Below are positions 1 to 5,472 of a DNA stretch of 5,472 nt, one piece after another. How positions within the stretch are numbered: position 1 is the stretch's first letter; each line of letters starts with the position of its first letter. The stretch is from Gammaproteobacteria bacterium (lineage in GTDB: Bacteria > Pseudomonadota > Gammaproteobacteria > Pseudomonadales > Azotimanducaceae): assembly GCA_002704325.1 (NCBI GenBank), contig PAFJ01000063.1, forward strand, positions 14,429-19,900. The letters run 5' to 3'. Under the pieces are notes generated by a model, which worked only from the letters and a program-made list of their open reading frames with translations, did not search any database and was not told the origin of the DNA. Both the position numbers and the translations under genes were made by a program.

Positions 1-387
1 CTACAAAGGATTCGTCGCAACGATCACGAGGGTTTCGCCATCTGCCGAGAGGCTGACGGCAACATCGTTGGTGTAATAAACGTCAATAACATAGTTCGCG
101 GCTCTTTTCTCAGCGCATCACTCGGTTACTATGTGGGTGCAGCCTTCCAAGGCCAAGGCTACATGCAAGCTGGATTGACTCGATTGATCGCTTACGCCTT
201 CAGCACTATGGGCCTGCATAGATTAGAGGCCAACATCCAACCTGATAATCTTCGTTCACAAGAGCTGGTCCGCCGCTGTGGCTTCGTATATGAAGGTTTA
301 TCGAAAAATTTTTTGTTTCTCGATGGCGCTTGGCGGGATCATCAGCGCTGGTGCATTGTTGACTCGAGGACCCACTTACGACCTTAA
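1..387 (+). CDS. RimJ/RimL-type GNAT N-acetyltransferase (5' end missing)
   Basis: The reading frame is open from base 1 and stops at TAA 385-387, so 128 C-terminal residues are visible. E. coli RimJ is about 194 residues, so roughly the first third lies outside the window. The GNAT acetyl-CoA loop is visible as FQGQGYM (visible residues 49-55), followed by LHRLEANIQPDN, RSQELVRRCGF and YEGLSKNFL, and a C-terminal DGAWRDH. This order (QGxGxM loop, HR-x-x-AN, N-x-x-S, GF-x-x-EG, GxWRDH) is typical of RimJ and RimL relatives, which transfer acetyl from acetyl-CoA to protein N-termini. In E. coli RimJ the target is ribosomal protein S5. The family also includes enzymes with other substrates, so the substrate here is inferred only and no symbol is given. 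A GTG at 133 is an internal valine codon, not the start. The gene ends 6 bp before ddl and is probably cotranscribed with it. Confidence 0.88.
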   Translation, partial: LQRIRRNDHEGFAICREADGNIVGVINVNNIVRGSFLSASLGYYVGAAFQGQGYMQAGLTRLIAYAFSTMGLHRLEANIQPDNLRSQELVRRCGFVYEGLSKNFLFLDGAWRDHQRWCIVDSRTHLRP

Positions 388-393
388 TACCCT

Positions 394-1362
394 ATGAACG
401 AGTTGACTCAAACTGCCGAAAAAAAACCTTTAAACGTCGCTGTACTGGCTGGAGGAGAATCCACAGAAGCTGATGTCTCACGGCGTTCCGCAGCCGAGGT
501 TCACAAAGCACTCAACGCGTATGGGCATAACAGCAGCGTCATAGAACTCGACCGTCACTGTGCCGCTTCGTTACTCAAATTACAGCCAGAGGTGGTATTC
601 CCAGCATTGCATGGCTCCCCTGGTGAAGATGGCACGGTCCAGGGACTACTAGAAATGCTCGGCCTACCCTATGTGGGTAGCGGCGTACGCGGCAGCGCCC
701 TAGCTATGGACAAAGCCGTAGCGAAGTCTGTATTTCGATCTCACAACTTGCCCGTGAGCATGGATCGGATCGTCTCAAGCAACGCGGATCTAGGATCCGT
801 TATTGCACAGATTGAGGAAAATTTTGGCAGCCAAGTCGCAATCAAACCACTGAGCGCAGGCTCTGCTCTTGGAGTGCAATTGTTGCCCACCGGAGGCGAT
901 TTATATGCAGCGTTATGCGACAGCCTGCAATTCGGTGATTGCCTCGTCGAGCCCTTCATTGCGGGGAAAGAAATAACCGTGGGGGTGCTGCATACGCCTC
1001 AAAAACTGCAGGCCCATCCTGTCATTGAAATACGTACGGCGGCAGACCAATGGTATGACTACGAAAATCGCTATACCCCGGGCCAAAGCGAGCACATCGT
1101 TCCTGCAGATCTTGCCCCGAGCGTGACTGCTGAACTGCAACACATTGCGGTAACAGCTCATGTCGCTTTAGGACTAAGAGATTTATCCCGTGCCGACTTC
1201 ATCCTCGATAAAGACAACAATATAACCCTGCTGGAGGTTAATACCCTCCCTGGAATGACGCCAACCAGCCTTTATCCCGATGGTGCTGCCGCCCTTGGCC
1301 TTGATTTTGACGCGCTCATAGACCTGTTAGTGCGTACTGCGCTTACACGCAGCACGATCTAA
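394..1362 (+). CDS. ddl: D-alanine--D-alanine ligase
   Basis: This cytoplasmic ATP-grasp enzyme joins two D-alanines into the dipeptide used by MurF for the peptidoglycan stem. It has 322 residues, slightly longer than E. coli DdlB (306). Signature 1 is HGSPGEDGTVQG (residues 73-84). Signature 2 spans about 262-287, with R266, D268, E281 and N283 matching the metal and ligand residues (R255, D257, E270, N272) of DdlB. The D-Ala-binding triad aligns as E25, S157 and Y227. Tyr at 227, rather than the His or Phe of Van-type ligases, supports D-Ala-D-Ala specificity. Oddities are R226 where DdlB has Lys215, and the segment KPLSAGSALG (151-160) where DdlB has KPSREGSSVG. The ATG at 394 has no clear Shine-Dalgarno sequence and lies 6 bp after the GNAT stop, so translational coupling is likely. 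The gene is not next to mur or fts genes, unlike ddlB in E. coli. A terminator follows directly. Confidence 0.97.
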   Translation: MNELTQTAEKKPLNVAVLAGGESTEADVSRRSAAEVHKALNAYGHNSSVIELDRHCAASLLKLQPEVVFPALHGSPGEDGTVQGLLEMLGLPYVGSGVRGSALAMDKAVAKSVFRSHNLPVSMDRIVSSNADLGSVIAQIEENFGSQVAIKPLSAGSALGVQLLPTGGDLYAALCDSLQFGDCLVEPFIAGKEITVGVLHTPQKLQAHPVIEIRTAADQWYDYENRYTPGQSEHIVPADLAPSVTAELQHIAVTAHVALGLRDLSRADFILDKDNNITLLEVNTLPGMTPTSLYPDGAAALGLDFDALIDLLVRTALTRSTI

Positions 1363-1364
1363 CC

Positions 1365-1389
1365 GACTATCCAATTCGATAGTTTTTTT
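1365..1389 (+). terminator. Rho-independent terminator of the GNAT-ddl unit
   Basis: Three bases after the ddl stop, ACTATC (1366-1371) pairs with GATAGT (1378-1383) around the six-base loop CAATTC. A G-T wobble at 1365/1384 can extend the stem. A run of seven T follows at 1383-1389. The stem is short and GC-poor, so it may be modest in strength. On the opposite strand the hairpin is not followed by a T run, so it should act only on plus-strand transcription and not on amtB arriving from the right. Confidence 0.72.
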
Positions 1390-1400
1390 CAGGTACTCGC

Positions 1401-2681
1401 TCAGAGATCGTAGCCGCGCTCATTATGCGAAACCAAATCCAAGCCTTCTTGCTCTTGCTCTTCGTCAACCCGATTGCCAACCATTACATCGGTAAATTTT
1501 AGAATTCCCCACGTCACCGCGCCGGTGTACAAGACTGTCGCCGCTACGCCGATGGCCTGCGTACCAACCTGCGAAGCAATAGAGATATCTTCTTGGCCAC
1601 TGAATGCGCCAAGCGCATTACTTGCAAAAACCCCTGTGAGCAGCGTACCGAGAATGCCGCCCACACCGTGTACCGGAAATACATCCAGCGAATCGTCAAT
1701 CTTAAGCCTTTGTTTGATGTAAATAGTTGCAAGGAAACAGATCACACCGGCACTGATACCGATGACCAAGGCGCCACCGGGACCCACAAAACCCGATGCT
1801 GGCGTTATTGTGCCCAGACCCGCAACCATTCCAGTAACAATGCCTAGAGCCGACGCTTTACCAAAACGAATCCGCTCCATAATCATCCAAGTAAAGGCAC
1901 CTGCAGCGGCTGAGATGTGTGTTACTAACATCGCCATACCTGCGTCACCGTTGGCCGCCAACGCGCTACCGCCGTTGAAGCCAAACCAACCCACCCACAG
2001 CATACCCGCGCCCATAACCGTCAGCGTCATATTGTGAGGCGGCATCGCTTGCTGAGGGAACCCTCGGCGATTACCCAATACCACTGCGGCAACTAAAGCC
2101 GCCACACCAGCAGTAATGTGCACGACAGTACCACCAGCAAAATCCATAACACCTAAGTCAGACAGCCAACCACCTCCCCAGACCCAGTGGCAAATCGGCG
2201 CATACACTAAAATCAACCAAGCCGAGCAGAACAGCAGTACCGCGGAAAAACGCATACGCTCGGCAAAGCCCCCCACGATCAACGCTGGCGTGATGATTGC
2301 GAAGGTCATTTGAAATAGCGCAAACACGCTCTCTGGAATTGTTCCAGATGCCGAACCCTCGCCAATGCTGGCCAGAAGGACATTATCCATCCCGCCGATG
2401 AATGCGTTCATAGAACCGCCATCACCAAAGGCGAGGGAGTAACCGATGACCATCCAAAGAATCGACATGAGGCAGGCGATCGCGAAGCATTGCATGAGTA
2501 CGCTCAATACGTTTTTGCTCCGCACTAAACCACCGTAAAACAGTGACAATCCGGGTAACGTCATTAACAGCACAAGGGCCGTCGCGGTCATAATCCAAGC
2601 GGTATCTGCACCGCTGATGCCGTCATCAGCAAATGCGGAGCCGGCACAAAGCATAAGCGCGATGGTTAGTAGTCCTTTCAT
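1401..2681 (-). CDS. amtB: Ammonium channel AmtB
   Basis: This inner-membrane trimeric channel of the Amt/Mep/Rh family imports ammonium. The 426-residue protein has an N-terminal signal peptide (about 1-18, cleavage likely after AFA), then 11 predicted hydrophobic helices. The key residues of E. coli AmtB are all present at an offset of about 20: gate phenylalanines F123 and F235 (with F127), W168, D180 in DFAGGTVVHI, the twin histidines H188 and H338, and S239. The cytoplasmic tail (about 402-425, with RVDEEQEQEGLD and SHNERGY) keeps the conserved motif that contacts the PII protein GlnK, so PII control is expected. No glnK lies next to it. The reading frame opens with tandem GTG (2684) and ATG (2681). 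I chose ATG because a GAGAGA Shine-Dalgarno-like element sits 5 bases before it but only 2 bases before the GTG. The gene lies downstream of pyrD on the same strand and converges with ddl. Confidence 0.97.
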   Translation of the reverse strand: MKGLLTIALMLCAGSAFADDGISGADTAWIMTATALVLLMTLPGLSLFYGGLVRSKNVLSVLMQCFAIACLMSILWMVIGYSLAFGDGGSMNAFIGGMDNVLLASIGEGSASGTIPESVFALFQMTFAIITPALIVGGFAERMRFSAVLLFCSAWLILVYAPICHWVWGGGWLSDLGVMDFAGGTVVHITAGVAALVAAVVLGNRRGFPQQAMPPHNMTLTVMGAGMLWVGWFGFNGGSALAANGDAGMAMLVTHISAAAGAFTWMIMERIRFGKASALGIVTGMVAGLGTITPASGFVGPGGALVIGISAGVICFLATIYIKQRLKIDDSLDVFPVHGVGGILGTLLTGVFASNALGAFSGQEDISIASQVGTQAIGVAATVLYTGAVTWGILKFTDVMVGNRVDEEQEQEGLDLVSHNERGYDL

Positions 2682-2686
2682 CACTA

Positions 2687-2692
2687 TCTCTC
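2687..2692 (-). promoter_or_regulatory. Shine-Dalgarno-like site of amtB
   Basis: The minus strand reads GAGAGA, TA, GTG, ATG. Spacing of 5 bases to the ATG is usable, whereas 2 bases to the GTG is too short, so the site favours ATG at 2681 as the start. The match to the GGAGG core is only partial. It is still the clearest ribosome-binding site of the genes whose starts are visible in this window. Confidence 0.5.
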
Positions 2693-2748
2693 AAGGTGGT
2701 GGAAGGCTACATTTAACCCGATCGCCCTTATTTGCGCCACATTAGAGT

Positions 2749-2772
2749 GCAAATTTTAAGAAAAATATTTGC
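2749..2772. repeat. AT-rich palindrome in the pyrD-amtB gap
   Basis: On the plus strand GCAAAT at 2749-2754 pairs with ATTTGC at 2767-2772, with two further A-T pairs inside after one mismatch. A third copy of the same core, TTTGC at 2731-2735, forms an overlapping imperfect palindrome with 2749-2753, so three TTTGC/GCAAA cores recur at 18-19 bp intervals about 50-90 bp upstream of amtB. This could be an operator or only AT-rich hairpin DNA. No T run follows the hairpin in the minus direction, so it is a poor terminator for pyrD. I could not fit a convincing amtB promoter to this region. Confidence 0.35.
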
Positions 2773-2815
2773 TTTGGTGCATCAAGCGATATTTTGCGCG
2801 AGAGAGCGCACCAAA
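2773..2815. repeat. 8-bp inverted repeat spanning the pyrD stop codon
   Basis: TTTGGTGC at 2773-2780 is a perfect inverted match to GCACCAAA at 2808-2815, separated by 27 bases that include the pyrD stop codon at 2782-2784. Inside the loop region TGCGC (2795-2799) and GCGCA (2806-2810) can form a competing 5-bp hairpin around GAGAGA. In the pyrD transcript the long-loop stem would be followed by an A/U-rich stretch, which could slow or end transcription, but the 27-base loop makes a classical terminator unlikely. Confidence 0.3.
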
Positions 2816-3795
2816 TTAGGGCCTTTAAAAATAAAAGATGTGTAGATTTGTATCAAATTAGCGCCAGCATTCAACATTGCCTGAGCTTCATCCACATTGC
2901 TAATGCCCCCAACACCGATAATCGGCAGTTCCGCAGGCAAAATTCGACGAAACTTTTGGACGATGCAGCGACTGGCGCTGGTCAGCGGTGCGCCACTTAA
3001 ACCACCCGCCTCATCGCTTAACCGGTGCTCGGCGACGATCCCACGGTCCAAAGTGGTGTTGGTGGCAATCAGCCCGTCTAGCTCATGAGCCACAATCTGC
3101 TCGGCAATCCGCTCAATGTCCTCATCACCTAAGTCCGGGGCTACCTTAAGCAAGAGCGGCGTAACGGCCCCACCTTGCCCCAGGCGTTGCTGCATTTCCT
3201 TAACCTCGTAAAGCAGCTTCGACAGTTCATCGCCATGCTGCAATTGACGCAGGCCAGGTGTATTGGGCGATGAAAGATTCAAAGTAAAGTAGTCGACTAG
3301 GGGGTGGAGGTGCTCCATACATAAGGTGTAGTCGCGAGCCGCCTCAGCCAACGGAGTGTCCTTGTTCTTACCGAGATTCGCGCCAATGATGGTGCCCGCA
3401 AGTTGATCGCGGCGGCGCAGCGCATCAAGACGACGCACCATGGCTAAAACGCCCTGATTATTAAAGCCCATCCGATTTATCAGCGCTTGGTGTTCGGGCA
3501 GTCTAAACAATCGCGGCCGCGGATTGCCCGGTTGCGCTCGCGGAGTCACAGTGCCGACTTCAACAAAACCAAAACCGAGTCGTGCTAGCCCAGCCACAGC
3601 TATTGCGTCCTTGTCCAACCCTGCGGCAAGGCCTATCGGATTGGCAAATTCACAGCCAAATAAGGTCCTTTTGCCACACGTATACGGTTGCGCACGCCAA
3701 GGCAGGCGGCCAAATAAACGCAACCCTGATATCGCCACCTCGTGAGCGATCTCCGGCGGCAATGCAAGTAAGAGTTTTGGGGATATTGCAAGCAT
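2782..3795 (-). CDS. pyrD: Dihydroorotate dehydrogenase (quinone), class 2
   Basis: This FMN enzyme oxidises dihydroorotate to orotate, the fourth step of de novo pyrimidine synthesis, and passes electrons to membrane quinone. Its 337 residues match E. coli PyrD (336). The N-terminal region (about 1-40, PKLLLALPPEIAHE) is the extension found in class 2 enzymes that docks on the membrane. FMN and substrate motifs are LAAGLDKD (56-63, K62), GTVTPRAQPGN (81-91), INRMGFNNQG (106-115) and GKNKDTP (142-148). The catalytic loop LNLSSPNTPGLR (172-183) carries S176, equivalent to catalytic Ser175 of E. coli, which identifies class 2 (class 1 uses Cys). ATNTTLDR (244-251), GGLSG (264-268), IIGVGGI (292-298) and IYTSFIFKGP (317-326) complete the barrel. 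The ATG at 3793-3795 has no visible Shine-Dalgarno sequence, but the N-terminus aligns well with the family. The gene diverges from moxR and lies about 100 bp upstream of amtB. Confidence 0.98.
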   Translation of the reverse strand: MLAISPKLLLALPPEIAHEVAISGLRLFGRLPWRAQPYTCGKRTLFGCEFANPIGLAAGLDKDAIAVAGLARLGFGFVEVGTVTPRAQPGNPRPRLFRLPEHQALINRMGFNNQGVLAMVRRLDALRRRDQLAGTIIGANLGKNKDTPLAEAARDYTLCMEHLHPLVDYFTLNLSSPNTPGLRQLQHGDELSKLLYEVKEMQQRLGQGGAVTPLLLKVAPDLGDEDIERIAEQIVAHELDGLIATNTTLDRGIVAEHRLSDEAGGLSGAPLTSASRCIVQKFRRILPAELPIIGVGGISNVDEAQAMLNAGANLIQIYTSFIFKGPNLVRSLAQNIA

Positions 3796-3851
3796 GAGGG
3801 AAGTGTATTACGAGCAAAGCTCAAGGCCCAGAGTTTCGACGCTGCCGATGC

Positions 3852-3880
3852 TTTCCCCAATAAGACTCCAAGTCTACAAT
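3852..3880 (+). promoter_or_regulatory. Candidate sigma-70-type promoter for moxR
   Basis: TACAAT at 3875-3880 matches the -10 consensus at five of six positions. At a spacing of 17 bp lies TTTCCC (3852-3857), a weak -35 with three matches. Transcription would begin near 3887, leaving a leader of about 26 bases before the moxR ATG. The site lies in the divergent gap between pyrD and moxR. The poor -35 suggests either a weak promoter or help from an activator. No equally good promoter was found for pyrD on the other strand. Confidence 0.42.
3863..3875. repeat. Short palindrome overlapping the candidate moxR -10
   Basis: AGACT (3863-3867) and AGTCT (3871-3875) form a perfect 5-bp inverted repeat around CCA. 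The right arm shares its last base with the candidate -10 box, a position where a bound repressor would block transcription. Repeats this short arise often by chance, so an operator role is only a possibility. Confidence 0.25.
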
Positions 3881-3912
3881 GCTGGCTTTCAACGCAACAA
3901 AAGCTCTTGTCG

Positions 3913-4881
3913 ATGAACACCCTTGATACACAGTCACCTCATGCCGCTTTCGTCGCAGCGACCCAATGGCTGGGCGAAAAAATCATCGGGCAAGAAGCTT
4001 TGATCGAGCGTTTGATGATGGCACTTCTTTGCGGCGGGCACTTGCTGGTAGAGGGCGCACCAGGACTAGCGAAGACTCGAGCAATCAAAGAATTGTCAGA
4101 ACTCATAGAAGGCGATTTCCATCGAATCCAATTTACCCCCGACCTCTTGCCGAGCGATATAACAGGCACAGAAATCTACCGCCCTGAGGATGGCAGCTTT
4201 AACTTTCAGCCCGGACCGATCTTCCACAATCTTATTCTCACTGACGAGATCAACCGCGCACCTGCCAAGGTTCAATCTGCTCTGCTTGAAGCGATGGCCG
4301 AACATCAGGTCAGCGTTGGCCGAGAGACTTTCCCGCTTCCAGAATTATTTTTAGTTATGGCGACTCAGAATCCAATAGAGCAAGAAGGCACCTACCCCCT
4401 GCCTGAGGCGCAATTAGACCGTTTTCTAATGCACCTTGTTGTCGATTATCCCAATAGGGAAGCTGAACAAAAGATTCTGCACCTAGTGCGGCAAGAATCA
4501 AAAAACACTCCGACCCAGCCGCCACGCAAACTCACCCAATTGGACCTATTCAGCGCCCGTAAAGATCTACTTAGTCTGCATATGGCAGAGCCGGTCGAGC
4601 GTTATCTGGTGGAATTGGTTATGGCCAGTCGTGCGCCCCAAGGCGAGTTGGAAAAGTGGCTCGACTACGGCAGCAGCCCACGGGGGACTATTGGTCTGGA
4701 CACTTGCGCGCGAGCGCTTGCATGGCTTGATGGCCGTGATTTCGTAACGCCACAAGACATTCAAGACGTAGCCCATGACGTCCTGCGACACCGCCTAATA
4801 TTGTCTTTCGAGGCTGATGCACAAGGCATCACCAGCGACCAGATAATAGACCTGCTGTTGCAAAGCATACCCGTGCCCTAA
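3913..4881 (+). CDS. MoxR-family AAA+ ATPase
   Basis: MoxR proteins are cytoplasmic AAA+ ATPases, usually acting as chaperone-like factors with VWA-domain partners encoded beside them. The 322-residue protein has every expected motif: Walker A GAPGLAKT (48-55, K54), the MoxR-typical stretch IQFTPDLLPSDITG (72-85), Walker B ILTDE (108-112) followed by INRAPAKVQSALLEAM, sensor 1 ATQNP (150-154), the arginine finger in LDRF (R170) and sensor 2 SSPRG (R257). The C-terminal lid domain runs from about 205 to the end. The frame could open at TTG 3907, adding two residues, but ATG at 3913 is the more usual start. Neither has a good Shine-Dalgarno sequence. A DUF58 gene follows closely, the classic MoxR neighbour, so the two are likely an operon. 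The protein target and process cannot be read from the sequence. Confidence 0.96.
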   Translation: MNTLDTQSPHAAFVAATQWLGEKIIGQEALIERLMMALLCGGHLLVEGAPGLAKTRAIKELSELIEGDFHRIQFTPDLLPSDITGTEIYRPEDGSFNFQPGPIFHNLILTDEINRAPAKVQSALLEAMAEHQVSVGRETFPLPELFLVMATQNPIEQEGTYPLPEAQLDRFLMHLVVDYPNREAEQKILHLVRQESKNTPTQPPRKLTQLDLFSARKDLLSLHMAEPVERYLVELVMASRAPQGELEKWLDYGSSPRGTIGLDTCARALAWLDGRDFVTPQDIQDVAHDVLRHRLILSFEADAQGITSDQIIDLLLQSIPVP

Positions 4882-4900
4882 CTAGACCTTGCGTAACTCT

Positions 4901-5472
4901 GTGCCTGCAAACCGTGCAACTTTTCAAATCACGAGCGCCTTAACCGGCGCCTACGTTGATCTGCAGCAACTGTTAGGTCTGCGCCACAGCGCTTACAAGG
5001 ACCTGACCAACAACAGTAATGCTGTCGGGCACCAATCAGGCTTGAAGATATCGAAAACCAGGGGCCGCGGTGTCGATTTTGCAGAAGTCCGTCAGTATCA
5101 ACCTGGCGACGATGCTCGAATGATCGATTGGCGCGTGACTGCCCGCAAAAATAAGCCACACACTAAGATATTTCGCGAAGAACGCGAGCGCCCGGTATTA
5201 ATCTTTGTTGATCAAAGCCAGCAGATGTTCTTTGGTTCTCAGTTGCGCCTAAAGTCAGTCGCAGCAGCCGACATAACGGCACGCATCGCATGGCAGACGC
5301 TTGCAGCCGGGGATCGAGTTGGCGCAGTAATCGTCGACAACCATAGTCAACATCTTTTTCGACCGTATAGAAGCAGTCGCGCCGTCGGACGTCTGCTTAA
5401 CCAATTGGCCATATCCAACCAATCTTTGACTCGGTACCCAGACAAATTGTCAGGTTCTCGGCAACTGGCGGG
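4901..5472 (+). CDS. DUF58-domain protein, MoxR-associated (3' end missing)
   Basis: This frame is open to the window edge, giving 190 codons of a protein that is usually about 300 residues, so the last third is missing. The DUF58 hallmark is clear: RGRGVDFAEVRQYQPGDD (54-71), then RMIDWRVTAR (73-82), then KIFREERERPVLIFVDQS. DUF58 proteins have a von Willebrand factor A-like fold and are encoded next to MoxR ATPases, with which they probably act. The metal-site motif DxSxS reads DQSQQ (104-108), lacking the second serine, so metal-dependent adhesion may be lost. No membrane segment is seen in the visible part, unlike DUF58 relatives with two N-terminal helices. No ATG is available: a TAG at 4883-4885 closes the frame upstream, leaving TTG 4889 (7 bp after moxR) or GTG 4901. 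I chose GTG as the commoner alternative start; neither has a Shine-Dalgarno sequence, so the start is uncertain by four codons. Confidence 0.9.
   Translation, partial: MPANRATFQITSALTGAYVDLQQLLGLRHSAYKDLTNNSNAVGHQSGLKISKTRGRGVDFAEVRQYQPGDDARMIDWRVTARKNKPHTKIFREERERPVLIFVDQSQQMFFGSQLRLKSVAAADITARIAWQTLAAGDRVGAVIVDNHSQHLFRPYRSSRAVGRLLNQLAISNQSLTRYPDKLSGSRQLA

Noticed and set aside
1337..1352. Hairpin CTGCG-CTTACA-CGCAG at the 3' end of ddl as a terminator for amtB.
   Set aside because: It lies within the ddl coding region and has no T run after it on the minus strand.
1474..2313. Plus-strand open frames opposite amtB.
   Set aside because: They are antisense shadows of a well-supported amtB reading frame, with no recognisable domains and atypical composition.
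2630..2681. Possible lipoprotein signal at the AmtB N-terminus because of a cysteine in the signal peptide.
   Set aside because: The residues before the cysteine (LML) do not fit a lipobox, and an AFA signal peptidase I site follows, as in E. coli AmtB.
2723..2739. Sigma-54-like element upstream of amtB: TGGCGC followed by GGGC on the minus strand.
   Set aside because: The -24 half is close to TGGCAC, but the -12 half does not read TTGC and its GC is 11 rather than 10 bases from the GG, which sigma-54 promoters rarely tolerate.
2775..2813. TGGTGC and GCACCA elements resembling NtrC half-sites upstream of amtB.
   Set aside because: They are in the opposite order from an NtrC site (GCACCA then TGGTGC) and 27 bases apart, and neither has a matching partner half at the usual 5-base spacing.
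3633..3920. A 95-codon minus-strand frame overlapping the pyrD start and the divergent gap.
   Set aside because: It overlaps the well-supported pyrD N-terminus in another frame, has no recognisable motif and would span the divergent promoter region.

Overview
The window looks like chromosomal DNA from a gammaproteobacterium. The evidence is protein-level resemblance: AmtB and PyrD closely follow the E. coli proteins, the PyrD is the membrane-linked class 2 type, and the MoxR-DUF58 pair resembles the Pseudomonas arrangement. Base composition is balanced (roughly half G+C by eye). I cannot name the genus. The content is housekeeping or conserved accessory; I see no mobile element, phage gene, CRISPR array, tRNA or rRNA.

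Layout, left to right. (1) Plus strand 1-387: the C-terminal two thirds of a RimJ/RimL-type GNAT N-acetyltransferase, cut by the window edge, followed after 6 bp by ddl (D-alanine--D-alanine ligase, 394-1362). A small rho-independent terminator (about 1365-1389) ends this unit. (2) Minus strand: amtB (ammonium channel, 1401-2681), convergent with ddl, and upstream of it pyrD (class 2 dihydroorotate dehydrogenase, 2782-3795). The gap of about 100 bp between them contains several AT-rich inverted repeats. (3) A 117-bp divergent intergenic region with a plausible sigma-70-type promoter pointing right. (4) Plus strand: a MoxR-family AAA+ ATPase (3913-4881) followed by a DUF58 gene (about 4901 onward) that runs off the right edge.

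How the genes relate: Ddl feeds peptidoglycan precursor synthesis, PyrD makes orotate for pyrimidines, and AmtB takes up ammonium. These are independent jobs placed side by side. MoxR and DUF58 are the only pair likely to work as one system: such loci usually continue with VWA-domain genes and encode a chaperone-like or envelope-related machine whose function is poorly known in most species.

I found no previously undescribed system. The points most worth a second look are an amtB without an adjacent glnK, substitutions in the Ddl active-site loops, the degenerate metal site of the DUF58 protein, and palindromes in the two minus-strand regulatory regions.
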